Below are positions 21,730 to 33,244 of a stretch of 64,000 bases of DNA, piece by piece (position 1 is the first letter of the stretch; each line of letters opens with the position of its first letter). The stretch is taken from positions 1 through 64,000 of the forward strand of contig JAUFSD010000001.1 in NCBI GenBank assembly GCA_033030425.1, read 5' to 3'. The notes beneath the pieces are model-generated. The model saw only the letters and a list, made by a program, of their open reading frames with translations, did not search any database and was not told where the DNA came from. The stretch comes from Verpa conica (taxonomy: Eukaryota; Ascomycota; Pezizomycetes; Pezizales; Morchellaceae). A program made the position numbers and the translations under genes.

Positions 21730-22935
21730 ATGGCCGTTCACTACATCTGCGATGGCTGCACCAAGCGCATTTTCCCAGTCACCGCCCGTTTTCATTGTCT
21801 TGTCTGTGCCGACTACGACTCTTGCCAAACTTGCCATCTAGGAGGGCGATTCTCCCACCCTCATGAGGCAGCGCATCCCTTTCACATCATATATGTCCCT
21901 TCAGAGTCTGCGCCAACAGTCCAGCCGACAATAGCAGCGGTAGTGGCAAATACCATACCTCCACCTCCACCTCCACCGCCTCTACCTCTAACAGCGCCAC
22001 CAACAATAGTCCCGGTACCTCTTCCACCCCCTCCACCAGCGCCACCAGCAGCAACCTCAGCACCTCCTCCGCTTCGATTCAAGCCTACCCAACCACCCCC
22101 ACTACCCCCCCGAAAGCTACCCCCCCGAGCACCATCAACCGGCACCACTCCAGACCAATACTGGGGCTCCCTCATCACACCAAACAGCACCGCATCACCA
22201 CTTCTCTCCCGACTCGCCGATGCAACATTCACCCACTTTGCATCAACCACCCAGGCACTCACACCCGAGCAGCTATCTACATTCTACACCTCCATGAACC
22301 GAACCGGCGCCCAAAACTTCCCACAACTATTCCAATCCCTCATGGCGCAGTACGACGCAACACTTGATCCTGCAGATGAGCAGATCGCGTTTGTATTCCG
22401 CGAGTACGGGTACGAGCACGTCATGACAACCAGAACACCGGTGGAGGGACACAAGCCAGTTATAAACGGAATGCCACTCCTCATGCGGGAAGGTTTCCAC
22501 AAGATGCTTCTGGATGAAGTTCTCGAGGCTCCTGAAGAGGCGTATATCGGCTTCAACGCACTGTTAAGGAATATCCCGATACTGGTGGACCCTGTGAATG
22601 GGACAATGTTTGAGCATAAAGAGATCCCGCGGGTGTGTTTTCCAACAGACTCTGATCCAGTGGCGAGGGCGAAGGGAGATATGATCAGTGCTGCATTGAT
22701 GCAGCGGTCGGAGGCCATGTTTGAGGATTTGGCGAATGCTGTAAAGAGGAGGGAGACAAAAGCGGCGGAGCTGAAGAGACAGGAGGAAGATTTAGAGGCC
22801 GAGGCGGCTGCGAGGGAAAGGTTGGCTGCGGTTAAGGCTCGGATTGCGATGGAGCAGTATGGGCGAGATAATATACTGGGTGGGTGGAGGGTTGATAGCT
22901 TTGGGGATCGGTATTATGATGCGGGCCTTATTTGA
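21730..22935 (+). CDS. ZZ-type zinc-finger protein with DUF7514-like C-terminal domain
   Basis: Single-exon gene of 401 aa. Residues 6-52 form a ZZ zinc finger: CDGC, then FHCLVCADYDSCQTC, then the His pair in HPHEAAHPFH, the C-x2-C...C-x2-C...C-x2-C...H-x-H order of the fold. A Pro-rich linker (about 60-140) follows. The domain starting DQYWGSLITPNST and running through LTPEQLSTFYTSM and FREYGYEHVM resembles the fungal DUF7514 module (YWxxLF...P). The C terminus has a charged helical segment rich in Lys/Glu/Ala (about 330-375), a probable coiled coil. ZZ fingers bind peptides or modified histone tails; the role here is unknown. Confidence 0.85.
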   Translation: MAVHYICDGCTKRIFPVTARFHCLVCADYDSCQTCHLGGRFSHPHEAAHPFHIIYVPSESAPTVQPTIAAVVANTIPPPPPPPPLPLTAPPTIVPVPLPPPPPAPPAATSAPPPLRFKPTQPPPLPPRKLPPRAPSTGTTPDQYWGSLITPNSTASPLLSRLADATFTHFASTTQALTPEQLSTFYTSMNRTGAQNFPQLFQSLMAQYDATLDPADEQIAFVFREYGYEHVMTTRTPVEGHKPVINGMPLLMREGFHKMLLDEVLEAPEEAYIGFNALLRNIPILVDPVNGTMFEHKEIPRVCFPTDSDPVARAKGDMISAALMQRSEAMFEDLANAVKRRETKAAELKRQEEDLEAEAAARERLAAVKARIAMEQYGRDNILGGWRVDSFGDRYYDAGLI

Positions 22936-23506
22936 TATGAGAACGGTAGCTAGTTCCTACAGAGGGTTTTCCAGCAGTATTAATAGGTGTTTGTTTCTAA
23001 TCTGGAATATACAAACATTAGTAGCGATATTTACTATGTATATTAGGTGCAAATAGAACATAAGTGATAAAGTCAGATTAAGGTGAGGCTCTATATAAGC
23101 GACTGGCAGCGCCGCAAGAGAGGCGCTAGCTCTAATTAATAGGGCTGAGACGTAATCAGGGGAGAGCTTCAGTAGGCCTTGCATGGAAATCCGAACCGAG
23201 TAGGCAAAGAGGTACAACGTACTGTGCTTCTGAAGTCTATCTCTCTTTTACTCACCTCTGATAGCTATCTAATACTTCGCATGAGCAAAGTCCCAAACGT
23301 CAACTCAGGTACTTTCTCACAGCCCTACATAATATTTGTCCCAATCCGGCCAATCGGGTAGCATTCTACTTGCAGCTCTTTTAAGCCCCCAGGCTTATTA
23401 CAGTAATATTCAGATGGCGTGACATGAGCCTTATGTTTAAGCTCTCTGTCCACCGTGAACAATCAATCGTAAAAAAACGCATCAGCTTCATCATCAACCA
23501 CCCACG
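22936..23506. other. Intergenic, nothing found
   Basis: Spacer between two head-to-tail genes; no open frame with features. Confidence 0.4.
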
Positions 23507-24715
23507 ATGCTCCTAAAACCTACCAGCCTCATCGCTGGAGACACCGGTTGTGTCGCTGTGGCGCTCACGTTTCTTCCACTACTCCCAGCTTCCGAACCTC
23601 TTTATGATCTTATCCCTATTGAGGTTCCCATCTCCTATTTCTGCGCTGCAAGGCTCCCACTCCCGTATCTCATCCCGGTCATCAAAAAAGTCGTCCTTGC
23701 AAGCGTAGACTTGACCGTAAGACAGATACTGGGACTCCCGGGGGTGACTGTAGCGCCAGAAGTACAGCTAAGAGCTACTACAAAACATATTGAGATTATC
23801 GGCACGAGCGATAACCCCAATACAACCACCTATAAGAGGACCTGGAATGCACCCTCTAATCCAGACCCCTACGACTCTATAAACAATACTCTTGACACCG
23901 TCAGAGTCAATGATCGTATCGATTTCTCCCTCCACCCCAGTGAAGACCAAGTTGGCGGAGAACGTGTTCTCACAGTAGACAGGATCTTCTCCAACCAAAA
24001 CGGCAAACTCGTACTCCTCGGACAAATCTCCACACCCGAACAGCATCACCCATACACCATCAGTAAAACACACAACAAGACCCCCCCAACCCCAACCCTC
24101 ATAGTAGCAAAACTTCGAACATCAACCGACGAAGCAGAGTCATTCCGAGAACACACAAACGAGCTAGAGATGCTCAGACTAGTCACAAAATCACCGACTC
24201 ACGGTATGTTCCCAAGACTAGTTGGGTGCGGAGAGGTACGTATCCAGGTTTCTTCTGATAAAATTATCATGGTTCCCCTATTGCTCATGTCGCATCTGCC
24301 TTATCCAACGATCACGGACCTTCTTCGCGAGTCCCGGTTTCTACCGGATAACGCTTATAGTACTGGTGATAAACGTGTTTTCCATAATGACTTGGTCTTG
24401 CGTGAGGGGTTGGATTGTGCGGTGGCTGCGTTGCGGTTGTTGGGACTCAGGCATGGGGATTTGAAGAGTGGGAATGTGGTGTATCGTGTTGGGACGGGTT
24501 TTCTAGGAGGGTTAGGGAGTGCGGGGGAGGGCATGGTGGGTGCGAAGAAGGGGAAAGTGTGGCTTATTGATTTAGAGAGTGTTGGAGCTGTTGTCCCTGA
24601 GTATACGGGACAGCATGAGGTCTCGGCAAAGGAGGAGAAAATCCGGGATAGAAAAGTAGTCAAAGATATCATAAGTGATTTCTGGAGATATGAACTATGC
24701 TGTGCGCAGGGTTGA
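23507..24715 (+). CDS. Atypical protein-kinase-like protein
   Basis: Single exon, 402 aa. The C-terminal half carries kinase-fold landmarks: LIVAKLRTS (beta-3 Lys about residue 201), NELEML (alpha-C Glu candidate), the catalytic loop LRHGDLKSGNVVYRV (His about 316, Asp 318, Asn 323) and WLIDLESVGAVVPEY in place of DFG. HGD with a DLE metal motif is seen in many lineage-specific fungal kinase-like proteins and in aminoglycoside-phosphotransferase-type folds. The N-terminal ~190 residues are hydrophobic or beta-rich and unrecognised. The glycine-rich loop is not evident. Activity is possible because the key Lys, Asp and Asn are present. Whether it phosphorylates proteins or small molecules is unknown. 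Confidence 0.7.
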   Translation: MLLKPTSLIAGDTGCVAVALTFLPLLPASEPLYDLIPIEVPISYFCAARLPLPYLIPVIKKVVLASVDLTVRQILGLPGVTVAPEVQLRATTKHIEIIGTSDNPNTTTYKRTWNAPSNPDPYDSINNTLDTVRVNDRIDFSLHPSEDQVGGERVLTVDRIFSNQNGKLVLLGQISTPEQHHPYTISKTHNKTPPTPTLIVAKLRTSTDEAESFREHTNELEMLRLVTKSPTHGMFPRLVGCGEVRIQVSSDKIIMVPLLLMSHLPYPTITDLLRESRFLPDNAYSTGDKRVFHNDLVLREGLDCAVAALRLLGLRHGDLKSGNVVYRVGTGFLGGLGSAGEGMVGAKKGKVWLIDLESVGAVVPEYTGQHEVSAKEEKIRDRKVVKDIISDFWRYELCCAQG

Positions 24716-26998
24716 GAGGTTTAATCCATTATCGTAGCGCTTAGATATGAGATACCCCCTAGATCCTAGAAACCAATTACTCATATAACCTCTAAACTTA
24801 GTAGAACCCCTCTCGTTTACACTATTTCTTCTGCTGTGTAGCTCTCTAGAGTCCCGCCAGTGTTATGAAGTAAATGGTCTATAAACAGAGACATATGCGA
24901 TGTGGAAATAGTTGAGCATACAGTGTTCAAAAGAGGTAGGGATTGCATAATCAACGCTGAGTACTTCTGAATAGAGAAAGGTTGAACAAAAACAAGTATC
25001 ATATTGCTTACTAGAGAAATATCCTCAGCCACAGAGCACAGAACAAAAGGATAGTAGACGTTAATTTTAGGCCGTCTATTGACCCTCTATACACACCCAT
25101 CCCTAGTTCTAGGTTTCTTCGGATATCTATAAAAGCAAAGATACTATAGTACGGACCCAAAACTGTCTATCCCATCATTAATCTTTCTTTCCAGTAACTC
25201 TAAGAATAACCACTATCAGAGTACCATATATCTAAGTGAATACCCTAATGTGCAAATAACCTGGCTTCATAAAGACACTTCTATATCTCCCCCAATAAGT
25301 TCTTAATAACCTCTCATATACGCTGCTTTTGGTCAGAACTTGCCATCAAAATCACCGCAAAACTCCCGAGAAGGCTCATAAACACTAGGTTATTGGTCTC
25401 CGAGGTTATTATCGCGCCAAAAGCTGCGTCCCGTCTAAAATTATAGCACACATTTCCCTTTACCGAGAACCATATTGACCCGCGAGTCCCAGAGACTTTT
25501 GTAGAACTGCCTAAACACAGTACCCCTACTATCCAAGAACCTTCAGGCGATGGTGGTCTGAAGTAGAGGGGATAAGCTTGGCCCGTTGAACAGTAACGGT
25601 TTCCTTATCGATAGTAGATTACAGGGGTCTTTCACCGGAACAATTTTTTCCCGCCTACAGTTAACCACGTCTTCTTAGCAAGACCGCGTGACAAGCCACT
25701 TGAAGCTGTACTGGCGGGAGACTGTCGTGACTGATAATTCACTAAAGTTGCGTTAATACTAGAAGCAACACCTATACTAGACTAAGAAAAGACAGGTAAA
25801 GTAAGACATCGTGAATTTCATAAAGACAACTCACCCACATCATGGCTCAAACCCGCAAAGACAATTCGCCCAAATTACAACCCAAGCCTGTAATAGACGT
25901 AGGGTATGTAAAATTTCGCCGATAGGATAATTTATTAAGCCAACGGGAAGGGAATCACCCAGTGTTGCCAAAAATTCTGTAATGCCTTCCGGATCACTGA
26001 TCTTATAATTACTGTTAACCGGCGTCAGATGCCGTACGTCAAAGGAGCGAGTGATGATGAATGAACGCCCTTTTTATTCAGATTTACAATGATTAGCAAC
26101 TCCCGGCGTAGCAGGCAGAAGGTTCCCAATCCGCCCGTGCCGTCTCCGAGAAAGAGAAAAAGAATGTGAGAAAAATATTAGTCAGATAAATGAACGATTT
26201 TCCCATAGTCATGAGAGGTTTGAAGAATTTAGGAAACTCGTTTCGGGGCGGGGTTGAATGCCTAGTCATGTATGTATTTGAAAATGCTGGAAGTAACGGA
26301 AGGAATGCCGTGTATAGCTACCGACGCATCCGCTTTCGAGAAGAAAAGTGAAGCATGCACGTAGCAGGTAAAATTCTACAAATACAGTTACCGAATACAG
26401 CTACCGGCACAGCTGAATACCAATCAGAAAAAAAATCCCGGGCCAATCGATAACTTGCTGACTCGCTTGTAGACACTGAGGCGGAGAAACCCTGAAGATT
26501 GTGGGGTTGTGTGGTGGCGTCAGTGCCCTGGAGCCTCACTCAGCATCAGCCTTTTGGAGGGATAAATGATCTCCCGGGGCCGCGAATATCTTCATCTTCT
26601 CGGGTAAATCTTGTACCGAGGCTCGAGGTGCTCAACCACACAGCAAATGCCGAGTCTCAATGCCGGATTTCCGGGGTGCATTTCCACGGTCAGTCCCACA
26701 CTGGTAACTTTGATACTGAGTGCCGGGAGATGGAGATGAACCTTACTTGCATTACTCTGCTTAGTGGCGGTGGGAGCCCCGCAATCTTTTTCATTTATTA
26801 ACCTCGAACTTCCCCTCAAATATGCTCTCAACATCAATCCGCTTTGGACCAGTCCACTTCTATAAAAGAGCTTCCTACAAGATCTTTTCAAGCAGCTTCT
26901 CACAAGATTATAACCACCAACAGCTTTCACCATACACCCATAGCTCACTACTAGCAACTTTTACCCCAAATAATCATCACCCCAGATACTTGTCAACA
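24716..26998. other. Long intergenic region
   Basis: No gene is supported over 2.3 kb. A short ATG frame at 25842 (MAQTRKDNSPKLQPKPVIDV) followed by a GTATGT donor-like site could be the first exon of something small. A basic stretch near 26130-26165 (SPRKRKRM) lies downstream of an acceptor-like site, but the two could not be linked with confidence. Confidence 0.4.
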
Positions 26999-28417
26999 AT
27001 GGCTGCCAAAGTCAACTTGAACATTATTGTCGTCGGTGCAGGACTTGGAGGGTTGGCTGCATCCATTGCACTGAGACGTGGAGGCCACAATGTAACCATT
27101 TTAGAGCAGGCTGTCGCACTAGGAGAGGTATGTCCCATAACCACCCCCGACCCTAAACCAAATAATACAATTCGAATATTAACGGCTTTATTCAGGTCGG
27201 CGCCGGAATCCAAATTCCCCCAAATTCTTCGCGTCTACTTATCAAATGGGGTTTGAAAGAGGAAATGGAAGCCCATGCCGTTATCCCGAAAGCTTTGATG
27301 TTGCGCAGTTACAGGGATGGAAAGGTCCTCTCTACACAGAACCTGGTACCCCACACCCAAGAGGTTTACGGCGGCCCATACTGGCATGTTCACCGTGCCG
27401 ACTTCCACAACACTATGGTCCAGAAGGCGCGCGATCTCGGTGTTAAAAGTAGTCTCCCCTTAACTCCAAAGATGCTTTCCGCGATTCTTTATTAACAATA
27501 AATCAGTTCAACTCAACTCCTGCGTTACAAAGATCGACTTTGAAGCCCCCTGCGTCTACCTCAAGGATGGTGCCCGGATATCCGCCGATCTGATTGTCGG
27601 CGCCGATGGCCTCAAATCCCGCTGCCGTGAAGAGATGGTTGGCAAAGCCGACCCCCCACACCTTACTGGTGATCTTGCTTACCGCATCATCATCAAAGCC
27701 GAGGATATGCGCAAGCACGCAGACCTTGCCGAACTCACCGACGATCCCGCCATTAACTTCTGGATGGGCCCCGACGCACACGCTGCTTGCTACCTCCTCA
27801 AGGGTGGTGGGCTCTACAACATTGTCCTCCTCTGCCCTGACAACCTCCCCGCTGATGTAAACGTTGTCACTACCGGCCCCGAAGAAGTCCGCGATTTTTT
27901 CAAGACTTGGGATCCCAGACTTGGAAAGCTCCTCGGGATGGTACAGGAGGTTTCAAAGTGGCGACTTCAGAACTCTACCGAGATGGAGACCTGGCTTCAT
28001 CCCTCCGGTAAATTTGTCCTCCTCGGCGATGCTTGCCACGCCACCCTTCCGTACCTCGCTCAAGGAGCTGCGATGGCTGTTGAGGATGGTGCAGTTCTTG
28101 GTGGTCTTCTTGAGAGAATAGAGGATAGGAGCCAATTGAAGGGACTCTTGGCCGCATACGAGTCCTTAAGGAAGAAGAGGACTACAAGAATTGTCTTGGA
28201 AAGCACACACCAAAGGGATGTCTTCCATCTTCCCGATGGCAAGAAACAGGAGGACAGAGACGCTACACTATTGGCAGATGACTTGAAGCCCGGCTTCCCA
28301 AACAAGTGGAGGGATCCTGAGTTCCAGAAGTTCCTCTTTGGATATGATGCTTTTGCAGAGGTAGAACAGGCGTGGTCCAAGTTCAAAAGTGAGGGAAGTG
28401 TATCCTCGATGTTGTAA
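26999..28417 (+). CDS. FAD-dependent monooxygenase, salicylate-hydroxylase type
   Basis: Exons 26999-27127, 27196-27448 and 27507-28417 give 430 aa, the usual size. Family motifs of the PHBH/UbiH group are all present. These are the dinucleotide-binding VVGAGLGGLAASIALRRGG at residues 9-27, the acidic end of beta-2 (ILEQ), the DG motif GADGLKSRCRE around 158, and the GD motif LLGDACHATLPYLAQGAAMA around 299-318. Such enzymes use FAD, NAD(P)H and O2 to hydroxylate aromatic substrates, salicylate to catechol being the classic case. The real substrate cannot be read from sequence. The exon 2/3 junction re-forms VKIQLNS in frame. No biosynthetic-cluster partners are adjacent, so a catabolic role is as likely as secondary metabolism. 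Confidence 0.85.
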
Positions 28418-28806
28418 GCTGTGGCGGTAATGAATGATGGCGAAAATGTAGATTTTGGATGAACATTTCTTTTATTTCTCGGTGTTTGGTTTTTTTTATA
28501 TCTATGTATCTATTTTCAATTGATTCCGGCGTTTCTATTCAGTTTGTAAAGATCCCGGCTCCTGTTTTTGTTAGCCATTTACAGGAAATGTCACAAAATG
28601 TCACTCGTCCTAGATGGAACCATTGAACCCCATATAGCCAACAATTAGGTGTGCAAGACCTTTGAAATCATATAGTTGAGAAAGCTATCCAAAGGTCACA
28701 TAGGAGCCTCGAGTGTATCAGCCCATCATAAGATACCTGGTTGCAAGTAATAGTTGAAAAAGCAACTCCACTAGACAAGTAATCGAAATCTAACATGCAA
28801 CCTGGT
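28418..28806. other. Intergenic between convergent genes; nothing found
   Basis: Contains the 3' ends of the monooxygenase (plus) and the ARM-like gene (minus). Confidence 0.4.
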
Positions 28807-29867
28807 TTAACCCTCTGTCCAATGCGACTCACTAGGAAGATTGCTTATGCCTAAAATCCCCTCTTCCCATGCTCCCTGTGCACTCCTCCTCCTACCTGCC
28901 ACATGTCTATCGTCATCTTCATCGTCATCATCATCATCGTCATCATCGTCATCATCATCATCATCAATGCTAGGAATCAACCCAGCCTCGATCATCTGCT
29001 TCCTACCATCTACAGTGTCATCTCTGATACTAGTGACTATCTCCCAAAGGCTAGTATCACTTCTGTCAAATCTTTCCGGATCGATGACAGCCAGCACAGA
29101 TGATTCATATCCTGGAATCTTCAACATCTTGAGCCAATCAATTATCCCAGCCTCCAGCGCCATCTCCCGGGCAGTATAATAATTCCCCATCAGCCGGGCT
29201 AGTATGAACAATGCTTCCTTCCGAGCAGCCATATCTTCGTTCGGCGGGAGAGTATTATTGAGACACGTCACAAGAGCATCAAACACATCCATTTTACACA
29301 GCTCGACAAAGGAGCTTGACTGATAGTAAGCTTCTCGGGCGGTCTGATGAGGATTCCTAGACCGACAAGTAGCCGCGGTAAGACACCGCATTGCTTTCAA
29401 AGCACGTAAACGCGCCGGGGCGCTCCGACTTTCAATCTGGTCGCACAGTAAATCGATATTCTCACAGCTCGTAGCTCGATCGGTGATGATCTTCACGGCA
29501 CTGTTCTTAGTTAGCTTAACCACATTTATGCATAAATACACTCCATGTCACGCAGGGATACACACGCGTTTCTTAGATCGAAATTGGCTGCTGTCGCCAA
29601 AACCTCCAGAGTCTCAAGCTTGATAGCTGCAGGGTCTATAGTTAGTATCTGCTCGGCCATACGCGAGTCTCCCTTGCTACTGCTAGAAGAGAGAGAACCG
29701 TTTTCGGCATCCTTATCAACAGCCGTATTACTAGAGGAATCATGATCCTTTGGTCTAGAAACACAGCGTGCTTTGAAGGTCTTTAGTTGAGACTGTGCTG
29801 TGTAAGCAGCATAGGCAGCCAAAACAGCTGAAGGAATGTCAGCGGGAACGGAAGAGGGGGTTGTCAA
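28807..29867 (-). CDS. Conserved fungal ARM-like protein with poly-Asp tract
   Basis: Two exons are supported: 29867-29566 and 29500-28807 (donor GTGTGT, acceptor AACAG). The junction re-forms FDLRNAAVKIITDRA, a motif I recognise from a conserved fungal family of unknown function with armadillo-like helices. The C-terminal half is alpha-helical (RALKAMRCLTAATCRS, KEALFILARLMGNYY) and ends in an acidic run of about 15 Asp plus Glu. The 5' end is unresolved. The frame stays open upstream to about 29900 without an ATG, while the adjacent frame (ESMTDISGWLVV) looks like the natural lead-in. So either a short intron is hidden or one base is out of register. Role unknown. Confidence 0.65.
28909..28966. 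repeat. (ATC/GTC)n trinucleotide repeat coding for poly-Asp
   Basis: About 19 triplets ATC/GTC on the plus strand read as GAT/GAC (Asp) in the minus-strand gene. Mixed codons suggest the run is not very recent, but it is likely length-polymorphic. Confidence 0.8.
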
Positions 29868-30412
29868 AACGTACCACCAACCACCCAGAGATATCTGTCA
29901 TGGATTCCAAAAGAAAGACTATGGGAAGATGTAGAAGCCATTGCCGAGAGATGAGCTTTGCTATCGGAGATAGCCAAGAGCACATCCAGATGCAGGGCTG
30001 GTTGTTGAAGTCTTGTCCCGGGTATGTGTGTGAGGCTCCACAGATGACGTTGACCAGCACCACGTGGAGTGCACCTATTACCGAATATGCATAAAATATA
30101 GAGTAGATATGTCTATGTAGAGAAATAAATGCATGCAATGAGGAACTTCATACTGTATTCATTAAATACTGACAGAATATCTATACACGTGACACGAGCA
30201 GGCAGAATCTACATTTATCACTCGATTAGGGACCTCCGTCTGCTTAGGGGGATATCTTATGAACCACATTACTGACAGACTAAACCAAAATCTATATGCA
30301 GATGCCACTATCGGTTATAAACCCTATGTTCTTTCTCTCGCATAAAAACAAACAACCTAGATACGATACATGTATGCATATTTACTATTTACATACCCAG
30401 AAGTAGCACCAC
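29868..30412. other. Intergenic
   Basis: Contains possible unresolved 5' coding sequence of the ARM-like gene near 29870-29960 (minus strand); nothing else recognised. Confidence 0.4.
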
Positions 30413-32094
30413 TCACCTTACAGCAATAAGAAAAGAATCAATATCAGCCGTATTGTTTACATTTACACTATTCAAACCCTCAAACATCAAGCTCTGCACA
30501 CGGTCAGGGAACTTGAAGGTATGAATCACAGAAACATTCACAGTTGCTGAATTCCACGGATCGCGCGGGTGCGTAGGGTTGAATGCCACCTGCACCGCCG
30601 GCTGATCCCCAACCTTTAATTTCCCATAGACAACCTTACTCTGATCGTTCTTGTACCGAATAAGGATGCTAGTAAGACCGCGAACAACACTCTTGGTGAT
30701 CCCCTCAATGGTCAGTTTTCCGTTGGTAGGGCCTCCGAGGTTTATAACACCGCTTCCTTTACCCAAGAACCCGTCTGCCTGGACTGCTACTGCGCCGTTC
30801 TCGAGAAGATTCTCGGCTGCTTCGGCTTCATAGACTTTGTCGGATGAGAATGATAGGTCTCCGGTACGTGGGTCAATTGACCATGAGTCGTACCAGGCGA
30901 GGTTCAATGCCCGGGTTGTCGTGTTTAGTTCAAGCGGGAGCCAGATGTAGGATGAGGCACCTAGTCCGGCGCGACTACCCGGGAGCCATCGATCACCCAT
31001 ATAGATGAAGGTTTTCCCGACACGTTGGACATAGGAGCTTTGGGATTGGAACGTCTTTGAGCCTATGAGATAGTCAGCTAATATTCCTAGCGGAACACCG
31101 ACAGCAGATAGTCAATAGCTTGAAATCTTACCAGCAGGTGTAAATAGAGTAAGGTCTAGATGTTGAGTAAGTCAGTAAACCATTACAACTACAGGACTCA
31201 ATATTATGGTACTCACTTGACCAAGGACCAGCAAGGCTCTCAGCCGTCGAATAGTAATTGTCATTTGCAGCCCAACCTTATAGTGACACCTCTTGTTAGT
31301 CTTGATATATGAAAATTATAATACTATCGTGGTTGACTACCCGTCAATTGGGACCCAAGAACATAGTAGACCCCATTATCATCCTTGAAAACAGCTGGAC
31401 TCTCAATATGCTTGTAGAAATTATAAATCTCCGAATCAATGCTGAGAAAGTCATCGGACAGCCTGAAGATAATCAACCCTGTCGGGCGATCCTATACTGA
31501 ATTACCATCGTCAATTCAAAATTCTGAATATAGATTATGACTTGCCTCTCCAAAGAGATAACCCTTTCCATCGTCATCAACATACACAGTCATATCACGC
31601 GATACATACTTATCAAGCGGTCGATAACTCTTCACATACGTATAGTCACCACACACCGTATCCGACCACGCAACACCGGCTCTGGCATACGAATACCCCG
31701 GCTTATCCACATGCATCCACAAAACATACTTCCCCGTCTTTTTATTATAGATAATTTTAGGCCTCTCAATGATTCCCTCAGGGCTAAGATCTGAGTCACC
31801 TTCCGTGGTAGCTTTAAGGATATCGTTTACAAATTCCCACTGAACGAGGTCCTTCGACTTGTAGCAAGCGACTGTCTGGAAGAGATTATCGCCAGGTTTT
31901 GCAGTCTTGTTTTCACCGACGATGTAGAAGGTGTCGTCGACCTTGATCATTCCGGCGCCATGCGCTTGTAGGTGGTTACCGGTGTTTGGAACGGTCCATG
32001 TGGCCCCTGGAACGATCTCGAGGTTCCCAGTCGCGATAACAAGACTTACGAGTGAAGCGCAGTAGAACAGGATTTGAAGAAGGGAGTTCTTCAT
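30413..32094 (-). CDS. Secreted exo-beta-1,3-galactanase-like GH43 with CBM35
   Basis: Five exons fit: 32094-31546, 31491-31341, 31276-31217, 31155-31132 and 31062-30413, giving 477 aa. The first 21 residues are a signal peptide (LLQILFYCASLVSLVIA). The catalytic domain has GH43 subfamily-24-like features: LQAHGAGMIKVDDTFYIVGE, KIIYNKKTGKYVLWMH, SRDMTVYVDDDGKGYLFGE joined to DRPTGLIIFRLSDDFLSID, then ESPAVFKDDNGVYYVLGSQ and a closing YMGDRWLPGS. From about residue 339 a CBM35-type module (YEAEAAENLL...DIDSFLIAV) follows. Such enzymes remove galactose from the beta-1,3 backbone of arabinogalactan proteins. Intron 1 starts with GC (GAG|GCAAGT), the strong consensus for GC-AG introns; using GT two bases later breaks the frame. 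Exon 4 is only 24 nt. Confidence 0.85.
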
Positions 32095-33244
32095 GGTGAT
32101 GATACAGCAGACTTCCTGCCCTTGATTGTGGTACTATCCGGAGAGCTAGAGAGCTACATCGGGGGTGCTTATCTATAGTCATATTAGTGGTGAGGGAGTT
32201 CGAACAGATAGATACTCGGACCAGTCCGAGAGATAGATCTTTTGTTGATTACTACATATGTCAAGGCTACAATTATCAGTTAATTGCGTCTTTACCTAAA
32301 ACGGCTTACCAAATAAGGCAGCGGAAAATCCGGGGCTACTCCGCATCTGCCAGGCACCGGCCAGGATGCCCGGCGCTTTGGCCGGAATATAACATACACA
32401 AATCTTCATCTAAAAACAATCTAAAATTAACTTATATTCGTACTTAGTAGACTAGTATACTATTACATTTCCTGGGTACCTTAGCCTTGGTCTCCATGTA
32501 CTTATAACTAATTCATTCACATGTTCTGGGTTCATATAATATCACTCGACTCTCTTCAAAGGCCTAACCTCGGGCGTAACCACGGGTATTTTTTAACTAC
32601 TTTATTTTAACGGTAAAAGACTACAATAACACGCGAAACCCCTATATCTAGAATGCCACAGAAACCTGGTACAACACACGTGAACAGAGTATCCTATGGT
32701 CTGTAACCGGTCCGCACCCCCAGTAATACGAGTTGTTACCATCTACTTAGAAGTTCTTGGGAAGTCCGAAAGACCTGACAAAGCATATTTATAGGCTCTA
32801 TATAGTAAATATGGTGGTTATTCATAGATAGCTGGTGGGTTATAGTTAAAGTCTAAAGGGAGCTTACGTTCCCAGATATTCCCAATGTGTATATATAGTC
32901 ATAATAGACGTTTTTTAAAATATTTTTCGTACAGTAATATCAAGAGCTATGGAAAAATCCTGAGTCTCTAGGAGTATTATCTTTTAAGTATTAAGTGCCT
33001 CCATAAAATTCACTGTTGCTCTAAACTAGATTATCGTGGATTTATACATACCTTTGTGTTGTGGTTGCCTATCTGCACCAGCAAAACTGCGACCATGGCG
33101 TCAGGTGCCTGCTATTGTCCGTGGGGGTTTCGAGGGCTCGAGGATGGATTCTGTTCGGAGATGTGGGTCGCGGCGGGTATTGTACTTTGTGGGGGCTCAC
33201 AAAGTTGTTCGGGGGAGCTGTGGTCCGCGGCAGGTGTTTCTTGC
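32095..33244. other. Intergenic, nothing found
   Basis: AT-rich up to about 33030, then GC-richer DNA leading into the tandem repeat. The overlapping open frames at 33036-33320 on both strands are a by-product of that composition. Confidence 0.4.

Noticed and set aside
22284..22718. Minus-strand frame of 144 codons
   Set aside because: Shadow of the ZZ-finger gene on the plus strand.
29839..30133. Minus-strand frame of 99 codons upstream of the ARM-like gene
   Set aside because: Only its last part (ESMTDISGWLVV) looks meaningful, as a possible lead-in of that gene; not listed as a separate gene.
31478..31490. TGTCGGGCGATC, one near-match to the array palindrome
   Set aside because: Single occurrence inside a coding exon of the GH43 gene, with no neighbours at 43-bp spacing.
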